Source of the DNA: Oscillospiraceae bacterium
Lineage (GTDB): Bacteria > Bacillota > Clostridia > Oscillospirales > Oscillospiraceae
DNA length: 64,000 nucleotides
NCBI GenBank assembly: GCA_902798545.1
Contig: CADBWQ010000010.1
Coordinates: 103,329 to 167,328, forward strand
Reading direction: 5' to 3'
Below are positions 17,696 through 26,082 of this stretch, piece after piece. A model generated the notes under the pieces. That model saw only the letters and a program-made list of their open reading frames with translations. It did no database searches and was not told the origin of the DNA. Made by a program: the position numbers and the translations under genes. The number at the start of each line of letters is the position of its first letter. Position 1 is the stretch's first letter.

Positions 17696-19687
17696 ATGAA
17701 AGAACTCTCCCGTCGCGATTTTTTGAAGGGCGCACTGGCCGGCACCGCCGCAGCAGCGCTCACCTCCGTTACCGGCGTGACCGCCTTTGCTGAAGAAAAG
17801 GGCATTTACACTCCTGGCACCTACTCCGCCACCGCAAAGGGCATTGGCAGCGATGTCACGGTTACCATGACCTTCGACGCCAACAGCATCACGGATGTCT
17901 CCATCGATGTCTCCGGCGAGACACCGGGCATCGGCGCTGCGATCGGCGAGCAGATGCAGGATGCGATCCTCGCGGCACAGGGCGCGGATGTCGATGCTGT
18001 CACCGGTGCCACCGTCACCAGCGACGCTGTCCGTCAGGCTGCCGCGGCCTGCATTGAGCAGGCGAGCGGTGAAGCCGTCACCCTGACCGAGAAATCGGAA
18101 GCTCCGAGCGACTGGCTCGGCGAGGCCCCCGAAGTCCCCGAGAGTGAGATCACCGAAGAGCTCGAAACCGAAGTCCTGATTGTCGGCTGCGGCACCGGCG
18201 GCTGGATTGCCGGAATGACCGCTGCGGAGGAGGGCGCGAAGGTCCTTATCGTCGAGAAGGCGACAGAGCCCACCAAGATCAAGGAAGACATCGGCGCCAT
18301 CAATTCCAGGCTGCAGCTCGAGAGTTTCAAGGAATTCCCCGAATTCGAGATCGACAAGATTCAGGCACTGCAGGAAATCGTCCGCTATGCCAGCGGTTAT
18401 GTTGACAGCGACCTTGTGAAGACCTGGATCAACAACTCCGGCGAGCTGGTCGACTGGCTGACCGACATCCTCGAAGGCACCGGTCACTGGTTCATGCAGC
18501 TTGAAGGCGGCATCGGCGATCAGGAGCATCCCGAGCGCGACAAGGCTTATGCCACCGGCCACAGCCCGCACCCGGTTGAGGGCAAGCCCGATGACGTCAC
18601 CCTCAATACCGATATGCAGGCCTTCATCGAGGAGCGCGGCGGCGAGATCCGCTGCAACACCAGTCTGGTAAAGCTGGATATCGATGTTGCGGCAGGCAGA
18701 GTCACCGGCATCATCGCCCAGGACACCAACGACGGCCACTATATCCGCATCAAAGCCTCCAAGGGCACCATCATGGCGACCGGCGGCTATGCCAGCAACA
18801 CCGAGATGATGCTGGCGCTTCAGCCCCAGACCATGAAGATGAAGATCAATGTTCCGATGGGCTCCAAGTCCGACGGCGCCGGCATCAAGGCGATGCTCTG
18901 GGCGGGCGCCCAGATGGATCCCTGCCACGCCTCCATGATGTTCAACCGCTGCTCCTGCCTGCCGACCGAAACTGCCGGCTATAAGACCAACGGCAAGTGG
19001 TTCTGGTTCGGTGAGCAGCCCTTCCTGAAGGTCAACCTGAACGGACAGCGCTTCTGCAACGAGTCCGGCCCCTATGAGTTCATGCTGCACAGCATGTATA
19101 TGCAGCCGCACCACACCTACTGCGACATCTTTGATGCAAACAACAAGCAGTACTGCGAGCAGTTTGACGAGGTCGGATGCTGCCGCCTGTTCCCGTTCGA
19201 CAACGGTGCCATCTCCAACCGCGGCTATGACGCCTGCTGGAAGGAAATGACCGAGGGTGAGAACTCCCATCTGGAGCTTGGATACCTGCAGAAGGCCGAC
19301 ACTCTGGAAGAGCTGGCCGAGAAGCTGAATATCCCCGCGGACGAGTTTGTCAAGACGGTCGAACGCTATAACGAGCTCTGTGCCAAGGGCGTGGATGAGG
19401 ATTACGGCAAGAGTGTCCACCGCATGACGCCGGTCGATACCGCCCCGTTCTACGGCATCCGTACCGGCGCATGGCATCTGACCACGCTGGATGGCTGCCG
19501 CATCAACACCAGCATGCAGGTCATCCGTGAGGACGGTACCCCGATCCAGGGCCTCTGGGCCACCGGTGACTGCACAGGCGGCTTCTTTGCCAACAACTAT
19601 CCGAACCTCTTCACCGGTCTGGCCTGCGGCCGTACCATGACCTTCGGCCGTCGCGCGGCGAAGATGATCGTCAACGGCGAGGCCTGA
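17696..19687 (+). CDS. Tat-exported flavin reductase (FMN-binding domain plus fumarate-reductase-type FAD domain)
   Basis: A 663-residue extracytoplasmic oxidoreductase. A twin-arginine signal (SRRDFLKGALAG, cleavage near AFA-EE) is followed by an FMN-binding domain (about 40-125) whose DAVTGATVTS motif is the site where ApbE-type transferases attach FMN covalently. Next comes a flavocytochrome-c/fumarate-reductase FAD domain (about 150-660) with VLIVGCGTGGWIAG, NGQRFCNESG and terminal GLWATGDCTGGFFANNYPNL. The usual HHTMGG active-site segment reads WHLTTLDGCRI, so the acceptor is probably not fumarate. Related enzymes in gut anaerobes use diverse enoates as respiratory electron acceptors. 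The ATG follows AAAGGAG. Confidence 0.88.
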   Translation: MKELSRRDFLKGALAGTAAAALTSVTGVTAFAEEKGIYTPGTYSATAKGIGSDVTVTMTFDANSITDVSIDVSGETPGIGAAIGEQMQDAILAAQGADVDAVTGATVTSDAVRQAAAACIEQASGEAVTLTEKSEAPSDWLGEAPEVPESEITEELETEVLIVGCGTGGWIAGMTAAEEGAKVLIVEKATEPTKIKEDIGAINSRLQLESFKEFPEFEIDKIQALQEIVRYASGYVDSDLVKTWINNSGELVDWLTDILEGTGHWFMQLEGGIGDQEHPERDKAYATGHSPHPVEGKPDDVTLNTDMQAFIEERGGEIRCNTSLVKLDIDVAAGRVTGIIAQDTNDGHYIRIKASKGTIMATGGYASNTEMMLALQPQTMKMKINVPMGSKSDGAGIKAMLWAGAQMDPCHASMMFNRCSCLPTETAGYKTNGKWFWFGEQPFLKVNLNGQRFCNESGPYEFMLHSMYMQPHHTYCDIFDANNKQYCEQFDEVGCCRLFPFDNGAISNRGYDACWKEMTEGENSHLELGYLQKADTLEELAEKLNIPADEFVKTVERYNELCAKGVDEDYGKSVHRMTPVDTAPFYGIRTGAWHLTTLDGCRINTSMQVIREDGTPIQGLWATGDCTGGFFANNYPNLFTGLACGRTMTFGRRAAKMIVNGEA

Positions 19688-19724
19688 TCGACAGGCTGAA
19701 AGCTGCAGGACACCATACAGTCGG

Positions 19725-19765
19725 ACACCCCGGGATCCAACCATCAAGGATCCCGGGGTGTTTTA
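19725..19765 (+). terminator. Terminator after the flavin reductase
   Basis: A 14-bp perfect stem, ACACCCCGGGATCC with GGATCCCGGGGTGT, has a nine-base loop and a TTTT tail. The next 200 bases to 19963 contain no gene that I can support. Confidence 0.88.
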
Positions 19766-19963
19766 AGATTCAGAGAACAGGATCAGCGTCGGAGCGGTTT
19801 CTCCTTTGCGCTGATGGAAGGACAGGCGGAGACACAGAGCCCGCAGTCCCGGCTGGCTGGGACACCGGTGCCGAGCACAACCGCACTTGTCAGAAGTCCC
19901 GTTCACGTACTCCTCAATCGGACAGACCAACCTGCTTCCCGGTCCGGGTAAAAAGATTCCCGA

Positions 19964-20767
19964 TTACAGTCCGAGCTCCTCTGCAAGGCGGAAGTAGTCC
20001 GCAACCGCGGCAGGAGAACCTGCGAGCATGCTGCTCTTGCTGCCGTCGGCGGGGAAGCAGCCCCCGTCTACTGTGCAGCACTGGCCGCCTGCTTCTTCGA
20101 CGATCAGCGCACCGGCCGCATAGTCCCACAGACTGAGCTGAAGCTCAAAGTAGAGACCGGCCCGGCCCGCGGCCACACTGCAGAGGTCCAGCGCGGCGGA
20201 GGCCTCCCGGCGCACGTCCAGGCTGGCATCATACATTGCCCTAGCAATTGCAAAGGTTCGGTCAGCCAGTTCCGGTGCATAGGGGGAACTCCCGCAGCAG
20301 ACAAGGTTTTCACTGAGCCCGGCATCCGAGACGTGAATCGGACGTCCGTTCAGCCGGGAACCTTGTCCCGTGACGGCGGTAAACATCTCATCGACATAGG
20401 GATTGTAGACCGCCCCGACACGGACGACGCCGCGTTCGGCATAGGCGACGGAAATGCAGCTGTGATGGAAGCCGCGGACAAAGTTCATCGTTCCGTCAAT
20501 GGGGTCAATGATAAAGAGCTGCTCTGTATCCAGGCGGTCCCGCTCATTCAGCTCCTCGCAGAAAAAGTGTGCGTCCGGCAGTTCTTCGCGAAGCCGCTGT
20601 ATGAGCAGTTCCTGTACACGTCGGTCATACTCCGTCACGACATCCCGCTTTCCGCTCTTCATCTCTGCCAGAATCCCGTGGGCGTGCATGATCAGCTCCG
20701 CGGCTTCTCTCTCGACGCGTTCGATGAGAGCGAGAACAGAGCGATAGTGTTCCATGCGATTGTCCAT
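19964..20767 (-). CDS. Inositol monophosphatase family phosphatase
   Basis: A 267-residue Mg2+-dependent sugar- or inositol-phosphate phosphatase of typical family length. The metal-site motifs are CEELN (Glu), IIDPIDGTMNFVRGF (DPxDGT) and LWDYAAGALIVEEAGG (WDxAAG). The ATG at 20767 is preceded by GGAGG; the in-frame upstream extension lacks any family similarity. Substrates of this family include inositol-1-phosphate, 3'-phosphoadenosine phosphate and fructose bisphosphate, and sequence alone does not decide between them. It is monocistronic. Confidence 0.88.
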   Translation of the reverse strand: MDNRMEHYRSVLALIERVEREAAELIMHAHGILAEMKSGKRDVVTEYDRRVQELLIQRLREELPDAHFFCEELNERDRLDTEQLFIIDPIDGTMNFVRGFHHSCISVAYAERGVVRVGAVYNPYVDEMFTAVTGQGSRLNGRPIHVSDAGLSENLVCCGSSPYAPELADRTFAIARAMYDASLDVRREASAALDLCSVAAGRAGLYFELQLSLWDYAAGALIVEEAGGQCCTVDGGCFPADGSKSSMLAGSPAAVADYFRLAEELGL

Positions 20768-20804
20768 ATCTTTGAATCCTCCGTTTGATTTCCGTTTCCT
20801 GCGC

Positions 20805-20833
20805 AGTATACCATTACCAACTGTCTCTGTCAC
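20805..20833 (-). promoter_or_regulatory. Candidate sigma-A promoter for the inositol-phosphatase gene
   Basis: On the minus strand, GTGACA and TATACT are spaced 17 bases, 37 bases upstream of the start. Confidence 0.55.
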
Positions 20834-20871
20834 GGAAAACTTTCGGTTTGGAGAGGAAAATGAAATTTCTC

Positions 20872-20900
20872 TTGCGAACAGGAGCCTGAGCCTGTAAAAT
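20872..20900 (+). promoter_or_regulatory. Candidate sigma-A promoter for the GH13 gene
   Basis: TTGCGA and TAAAAT are spaced 17 bases, 38 bases upstream of the amylase start. Confidence 0.55.
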
Positions 20901-20938
20901 AAGAAAACAGTTTTCGTGGATCAGACTGGAGATATACG

Positions 20939-22573
20939 ATGGCATGGTATGATGAAGCATTCTTTTATCACATTTATCCCCTTGGCCTGTGCGGCGCACC
21001 CAGGACCAACTCCTTTGGCGGAGAAGAGCACCGGCTGCGGGATCTGTGGAGGTGGGTGGACCATCTGCAGGCGCTGGGCGTGACCGCGCTCTACATCGGG
21101 CCGCTATTCGAGTCGGGGAGCCATGGCTATGACACCGCAAACTACAGGAGGCTGGATCGGCGGCTCGGCAGCAATGAGGATCTGAAAGCCTTTGTCCGGT
21201 ACTGCCATGACAGCGGCATCCGGGTGGTTCTGGACGCGGTGTTCAACCACAGCGGACGTGACTTCTTCGCCTTCCGTGACCTGAAGGAAAAACAGGAGCA
21301 GTCGCCATACAGAGACTGGTACTGCAACGTCAACTTCTGGAACAACAACGAGTACAACGACGGCTTTTCCTACGACAACTGGGGCGGCTATAATCTGCTG
21401 GCAAAGTTCAACCTCCGAAACCCCGAGGTGGTCAATTACCACCTGGAGACGGTACGCTTCTGGGTAACAGAGTTCGACATCGACGGACTGCGTCTGGACG
21501 CGGCGGATGTTCTGGATTTCGATTTCATGCGGGCACTGCGAAGCCTCGCGAACACCGTGAAACCGGAGTTCTGGCTGATGGGCGAGGTCATTCACGGGGA
21601 GTACCAGCGCTGGGTCAATCCGCAGATGCTGCACGCCGTGACGGACTATGCCCTGCACAAAGCCCTCTACAGCGGCCACAATGACCATAACTATTTTGAG
21701 ATTGCCCACACGCTCAACCGCTTCATGCAGAACGGGATCGATTGCCGGACGCTCTACAGCTTTGTGGACAACCACGACGTGGAACGCATCCATACCAAAC
21801 TCAGCGACAAGCGGCAATGGCTTCCGGTGCATGTCCTGCTCTTCTGCCTGCCGGGGATCCCGTCGGTCTATTACGGGTCGGAATTCGGCATCGAAGGGCG
21901 GAAAACACGGGGCGGCTCCGACGATGAGATCCGGCCGAGCCTGAATCTGAGCGAGCTGCTCTCCGGGGAGAACCCCTGCCTGAATGTGATCCGTGCTCTG
22001 GGGCAGATCTATCGTGAGGAGAAAGCCCTGGCCCGGGGGGACTATCAGCAGCTGGTGCTGACCACGAAGCAATATGCCTTCCGCAGGGGAGATGTGCTGG
22101 TTGCAGTGAACAACGACGGCTGTGATGGGGAGATCTCCGTCCCCTGCCCTGACGGCAGCTATCGTGGTGCGCTTCACGGTATGACCGTCAGGGCGGAAAA
22201 CGGAAGACTGAGCCTTCATCTCGGGCCCTGTGACGGTGAGATCCTGATCCCTGAAAACCGGAGCGCTGCGCAGTTTGAACCAATCCGGGTCAGAGTTGCA
22301 GAACTGAGGCCAAAGCCGGAGACAGGGGCAGAGACAGCCTCTGAGATGACCGCGGGCAGGGAAGCGGAAACCGAGATGGCATCTGCGCAGACACAGACGG
22401 AGAAGCTGCTGGATCTCTCCAAACCCTATGAGCAGATGAGCGTGGAAGAGCTGCAGACATCCATTCTGCAGAAGCTCGCCCACAACGGCCCGGTGACCGA
22501 TCAGATGCGACGGGATGTGGCCGCCAACATCTGGAGAGACTCCCTGCTCAACTGGGTGAAGAGCTTTCGGTAG
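20939..22573 (+). CDS. Intracellular GH13 alpha-amylase-family enzyme with C-terminal helical extension
   Basis: A 544-residue glycoside hydrolase without a signal peptide. The four GH13 regions are visible: DAVFNHSG (I), GLRLDAAD with the nucleophile Asp (II), GEVIHGE with the acid/base Glu (III) and FVDNHDVERI (IV). After the TIM barrel and a short beta domain, an acidic Glu/Ala/Thr-rich linker (about 455-490) joins an unusual helical tail (YEQMSVEELQTSILQKLA... to the end). Likely substrates are alpha-glucans or maltodextrins in the cytoplasm. The tail resembles nothing I can name and could be a docking module. Confidence 0.88.
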   Translation: MAWYDEAFFYHIYPLGLCGAPRTNSFGGEEHRLRDLWRWVDHLQALGVTALYIGPLFESGSHGYDTANYRRLDRRLGSNEDLKAFVRYCHDSGIRVVLDAVFNHSGRDFFAFRDLKEKQEQSPYRDWYCNVNFWNNNEYNDGFSYDNWGGYNLLAKFNLRNPEVVNYHLETVRFWVTEFDIDGLRLDAADVLDFDFMRALRSLANTVKPEFWLMGEVIHGEYQRWVNPQMLHAVTDYALHKALYSGHNDHNYFEIAHTLNRFMQNGIDCRTLYSFVDNHDVERIHTKLSDKRQWLPVHVLLFCLPGIPSVYYGSEFGIEGRKTRGGSDDEIRPSLNLSELLSGENPCLNVIRALGQIYREEKALARGDYQQLVLTTKQYAFRRGDVLVAVNNDGCDGEISVPCPDGSYRGALHGMTVRAENGRLSLHLGPCDGEILIPENRSAAQFEPIRVRVAELRPKPETGAETASEMTAGREAETEMASAQTQTEKLLDLSKPYEQMSVEELQTSILQKLAHNGPVTDQMRRDVAANIWRDSLLNWVKSFR

Positions 22574-22594
22574 AGAACTATAAGCGCACATCAG

Positions 22595-22637
22595 TCTCCC
22601 TTCTGGCGGAAATAAACCCGCAGCAGGGAGATTTTTC
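22595..22637 (+). terminator. Terminator after the GH13 gene
   Basis: TCTCCCT pairs with AGGGAGA around an imperfect inner GC stem and is followed by TTTTTC. Confidence 0.7.
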
Positions 22638-22658
22638 TGCAGGCTTTGAAAATAGTTC

Positions 22659-22686
22659 TTGCTTTATTTCGCTAATGTGGTATTAT
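22659..22686 (+). promoter_or_regulatory. Candidate sigma-A promoter for the amino-acid ABC operon
   Basis: TTGCTT and TATTAT are spaced 16 bases, 35 bases upstream of the binding-protein start. Confidence 0.5.
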
Positions 22687-22720
22687 AGCAAAGTAAAATA
22701 AATCCTGAAGGAGAACGACT

Positions 22721-23557
22721 ATGAAAAAGATCCTCTCTATTGCACTTGCCCTGACGATGATTCTGGCTATGGGCGTCACGGCGTTTGCCGCGGACAATGA
22801 CCCTGTTGCTGACAGAACCTCTTTTGTGATGGGCATTGACCCGGAGTACCCTCCGTTCAGCTATCTCGGTGATGACGGCAACTATACGGGTTTTGACGTG
22901 GAAGTCTGCCAGGCGGTCTGTGACCTGCTGGGCTGGAAGCTGGAAGTCTTCGGTGTGAACTGGGATGAGAAGCTGGTTCAGCTGGATTCCATGGAGTGCG
23001 ACTGCGTATGGTCCGGAATGACCATCCTGGACAGCATGAAGGAAGCCGGTTATGTGATTTCTGCGCCCTATTATGACAATACCCAGGTCCTCGTCGTGAA
23101 GGCTGACAGCGGCTTTGCTTCCTCCGCGGATCTCGCCGGCAAGGTCGTGGCGGTCCAGCTGGGCACCTCCGGCGAAGCGCTGCTGAACGGCGATCTGGCC
23201 GATCTGGCGGCGACTTTTGACAATGTTATCACCTGCGACAGCTTCCTGAAGTGCTTCACCGAACTCGAGGGCAATGCAGTTGATGCCGTGTTTGTCGACC
23301 TGCCGGTCGCTGCCAGTTATGTGGCAAAGCACGACGGTCTGAATGTCATCGATGAGAACCTTGGTGCCGAGCAGTACGGCATCGCCTTCCGCTCCGGTGA
23401 CGCAGCCCTCTGTGAAGCCGTTGACGCGGCGGTCCAGGAACTGGTTGACAACGGCACCTATGCCGAAATCGCGGCTAAGGAAGAGTACGCCGACATCGTG
23501 AACAACCTGCTTTTCCTGAGTGAAGCAGAAGAAGAGGCGGAGACTCCCGCAGCCTGA
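22721..23557 (+). CDS. Polar amino-acid ABC transporter substrate-binding protein
   Basis: A 278-residue family-3 solute-binding protein. A Sec signal (MKKILSIALALTMILAMG) ends in VTAFA-ADN, and no cysteine follows, so it is not a standard lipoprotein. The mature part has the family start FVMGIDPEYPPFSYLGDDGNYTGFDVEVCQAV and the hinge segment AVQLGTSGEALL. An acidic tail (SEAEEEAETPAA) closes it. It is the first gene of a four-gene operon (binding protein, permease, ATPase, racemase). The ligand is an amino acid of unknown identity; a cystine/His/Arg-type group is possible. Confidence 0.9.
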   Translation: MKKILSIALALTMILAMGVTAFAADNDPVADRTSFVMGIDPEYPPFSYLGDDGNYTGFDVEVCQAVCDLLGWKLEVFGVNWDEKLVQLDSMECDCVWSGMTILDSMKEAGYVISAPYYDNTQVLVVKADSGFASSADLAGKVVAVQLGTSGEALLNGDLADLAATFDNVITCDSFLKCFTELEGNAVDAVFVDLPVAASYVAKHDGLNVIDENLGAEQYGIAFRSGDAALCEAVDAAVQELVDNGTYAEIAAKEEYADIVNNLLFLSEAEEEAETPAA

Positions 23558-23599
23558 AAAGCATCTGCAGTCTTGCAACAGCTTAACACAAAAAAGAAG

Positions 23600-23629
23600 C
23601 CCGAAAGCGTACATCTGTGCGCTTTCGGG
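23600..23629 (+). other. Intercistronic hairpin between binding protein and permease
   Basis: CCCGAAAGCG (23600-23609) pairs perfectly with CGCTTTCGGG (23620-23629) but lacks a T run. It probably stabilises the 3' end of, or partly terminates, the binding-protein message, giving more binding protein than permease. Confidence 0.7.
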
Positions 23630-23690
23630 AAATTCTGTCTATGGAATGGTTCTTTAATCAGATTTGTAATAAAAGAATGAGGTTTTCCCT

Positions 23691-24338
23691 ATGTCCTTAA
23701 TGACAATGATCATCAAGATGAGCGAAGGTCTGAGTAAGACCTGCGCGATCTTTTTCCTGACCTTGTTGTTCTCCCTTCCACTGGGTATGATTGTGGCGCT
23801 GCTTCGCATGAGCAAAGTCAAGATTGTCTCCGCGGTTACCCGCTTTATCATCACGGTTCTGCGCGGAACGCCGCTTATGCTGCAGCTGCTGGCGGTCACT
23901 TATGGCCCGTACTACCTTTTCGGGGCCAATGTTGCACGAAACAAGCTGATTCCGGTTGTGATTGCGTTTTCCATCAACTATGCGGCCTACTTTGCGGAGA
24001 TCTACCGTGGGGGTATCGAGTCAATTCCGGTTGGCCAGTATGAGGCTGCTGAGGTCCTGGGTTATACGAAGGTCCAGACGTTTATGCGCATCATCCTCCC
24101 CCAGGTCATCAAGCGCATCATGCCCAGCGTGACCAACGAAGTTGTGACACTGGTCAAGGATACATCGATGGCGTTCACGGTCTCGTATCAGGAGATGTTC
24201 ACCATCGGCAAACAGATCGCCAATTCCCAGACCAGCTTTATGCCGTTCCTGGTGGCAGGTGCCTTTTATTACATCTTCAACGTGATTGTCGACTGGGTCA
24301 TGGGCAGAATCGAGAAGAGACTGGATTACTATCGCTGA
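23691..24338 (+). CDS. Polar amino-acid ABC transporter permease
   Basis: A 215-residue HisM/GlnP-type permease with about five membrane helices. The cytoplasmic EAA loop reads YEAAEVLGYTKVQTFMRIILPQ (ATPase contact), and the start of the family signature is FIITVLRGTPLMLQLL. Length is normal for a single-gene permease, which would act as a homodimer. It is followed 15 bases later by the ATPase gene. Confidence 0.92.
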   Translation: MSLMTMIIKMSEGLSKTCAIFFLTLLFSLPLGMIVALLRMSKVKIVSAVTRFIITVLRGTPLMLQLLAVTYGPYYLFGANVARNKLIPVVIAFSINYAAYFAEIYRGGIESIPVGQYEAAEVLGYTKVQTFMRIILPQVIKRIMPSVTNEVVTLVKDTSMAFTVSYQEMFTIGKQIANSQTSFMPFLVAGAFYYIFNVIVDWVMGRIEKRLDYYR

Positions 24339-24353
24339 GAGGAAAGAGAAGCT

Positions 24354-25139
24354 ATGGAAGAGAACAGAAAAAATACCGCAGAAGCAGCGAAGGCTTCAAG
24401 CATCCTCGAGATACGCAGTCTCCAGAAATCTTTTGGAGAGCATTCCGTACTGAAGGATATTTCTCTCTCCGTTGACCGCGGAAATGTCATCTCCATCATC
24501 GGACCGTCCGGATCGGGAAAATCGACGCTGTTGCGATGCGCATCCTTCCTGGAGACGGCAGATGGCGGCGATATTCTCTATGACGGCCAGTATGCCGTGC
24601 GGGACGGCGCCTATGCTTCCAGGGCGGAGCTGAACCGTTTCCGTACCCGCTTTGGCCTGGTGTTTCAAAACTTTAACCTCTTTCCGCACTATTCCGTTCT
24701 GCGCAATGTCTCCGAGCCCGCAATTATCCATGGTGAGAACAAGGAGAATGCCCGGGACCGGGCCAGGGAACTGCTGAAGAAGATGGGACTCGACGGGAAA
24801 GAAAACGCCTATCCGTTCCAGCTCTCCGGGGGACAGCAGCAGCGCGTGGCCATCGCCCGCGCTCTGGCGCTGAATCCGGAGGTCCTCTACTTCGATGAAC
24901 CGACCAGCGCACTGGATCCTGAGCTCACGGGAGAGGTGCTGAAGGTTATCCGCCAGCTTGCGGAGGATAAAATGACCATGGTGGTCGTGACGCATGAGAT
25001 GCCCTTCGCCCGGGCAGTCAGCAACCACGTCATCTTCATGGACGGCGGTGTGATCGTCGAAGAGGGACATCCGGAAGCGGTCTTCGGCAGCCCCGTGCAG
25101 GAGAGAACCAAACAGTTCCTGCGGAATTACCAGCAATGA
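24354..25139 (+). CDS. Polar amino-acid ABC transporter ATP-binding protein
   Basis: A 261-residue ABC ATPase of the GlnQ/HisP group. Walker A is GPSGSGKST, the Q loop [10 protein letters not shown], the signature LSGGQQQR, Walker [15 protein letters not shown] and the H loop VVVTHEM. About 20 extra N-terminal residues precede the fold. Its stop overlaps the start of the CntK-like racemase by four bases. Confidence 0.93.
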   Translation: MEENRKNTAEAAKASSILEIRSLQKSFGEHSVLKDISLSVDRGNVISIIGPSGSGKSTLLRCASFLETADGGDILYDGQYAVRDGAYASRAELNRFRTRFGLVFQNFNLFPHYSVLRNVSEPAIIHGENKENARDRARELLKKMGLDGKENAYPFQLSGGQQQRVAIARALALNPEVLYFDEPTSALDPELTGEVLKVIRQLAEDKMTMVVVTHEMPFARAVSNHVIFMDGGVIVEEGHPEAVFGSPVQERTKQFLRNYQQ

Positions 25140-25930
25140 CGGCACCTGTTACATACACCCTGCTGAATCCGACAGGGAATATAACCCTGTTGGCAGAGAC
25201 GCCTGTACCGGAGGCTTCCCAGCCCGTGATCGCCCGGAAACTTATGGCTCTGGAGCCGGAGACCGAGCAGGTCGGCTTCGTGCGCTTCGGCAGAGATGGC
25301 GTGACACTCAGAATGGCGGGGGGCGAGTTCTGCGGCAATGCATCCATGAGCGCTGCCGTACTGTATGCAAGCCGAATGGGCTTAGATCAGACCAGTGTAA
25401 AAGTCAGGGTGAGCGGGACGCCCGAGCCGGTTTCCGTTATGGTCGAGCAAAACGGGGAGCGGTGGCGGGGAGAAGTGACGATGCCGCAGCCGCTTTCTGT
25501 CAAGATAGAGCGCTTCCCGGATGGCAGTGAGCATCCGGTGGTGCGCCTGCCGGGGATTGCACATGTGATTCTGGAGAACGAGATGGACCAGACAGAGGCA
25601 GAGCAGCTGGCACCGGCCTGGTGCCGGTTCCTGAAGGCGGATGGCCTGGGACTCATGTTCCTGGATCTGGAAAACAATGCCCTGAAACCGCTTGTCTATG
25701 TCCCGGAAGCGGAAACCCTGTTCTGGGAGTCCTCGTGCGCCAGCGGGACCACGGCGGTGGGCGCATGGCTTGCGACGGAGGCCGGGCAGGCGGTATCGCG
25801 CGCTCTGAGACAACCGGGCGGAACCTTGAACATCTCAGCGGAGCCATCCGGCAGACTGGTGCTCTCCGGAACGGTTGAGATGATACGGCGGAACACCGCC
25901 AACATGATAGACGGAGAGCCACCGAGCTGA
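25136..25930 (+). CDS. DapF-fold amino-acid racemase, CntK (histidine racemase)-like
   Basis: A 264-residue PLP-independent racemase/epimerase of the diaminopimelate-epimerase fold. Both catalytic cysteines are present, C66 in [11 protein letters not shown] and C201 in [13 protein letters not shown]. The N-terminal [11 protein letters not shown], the paired [16 protein letters not shown] and the [10 protein letters not shown] segment recall staphylococcal CntK (histidine racemase of staphylopine synthesis) more than true DapF. No cntL/cntM synthase or dehydrogenase is adjacent. Translational coupling to an amino-acid ABC importer suggests inversion of an imported amino acid, for instance use of a D-amino acid (inference). 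The substrate is unproven. Confidence 0.82.
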   Translation: MTAPVTYTLLNPTGNITLLAETPVPEASQPVIARKLMALEPETEQVGFVRFGRDGVTLRMAGGEFCGNASMSAAVLYASRMGLDQTSVKVRVSGTPEPVSVMVEQNGERWRGEVTMPQPLSVKIERFPDGSEHPVVRLPGIAHVILENEMDQTEAEQLAPAWCRFLKADGLGLMFLDLENNALKPLVYVPEAETLFWESSCASGTTAVGAWLATEAGQAVSRALRQPGGTLNISAEPSGRLVLSGTVEMIRRNTANMIDGEPPS

Positions 25931-25960
25931 ACTGTCAGCGTGAAAGTACAGCATCAAAAC

Positions 25961-26007
25961 AAAGGACCGTGCAGAGACGCGAATGCGTGACCTGCGAGGT
26001 CCTTTTG
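25961..26007. terminator. Terminator after the racemase operon
   Basis: AAAGGACC and GGTCCTTTT flank an inner hairpin (ACGC-GAAT-GCGT). It also lies downstream of the convergent TPM gene. Confidence 0.65.
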
Positions 26008-26082
26008 AAGTCTTATGGGCTTATGGGGCCTTAAACGGGCAGGACGAGGATCGAAGAGCGGACACTCAGCAGATGAGAGCGC

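Noticed and set aside
17474-19747. An uninterrupted reading frame continuing the MerR gene antisense across the whole flavin reductase
   Set aside because: It is the mirror of a strongly codon-biased gene (few stops arise on the opposite strand); no domain similarity before the MerR HTH and no ribosome site at the distant start.
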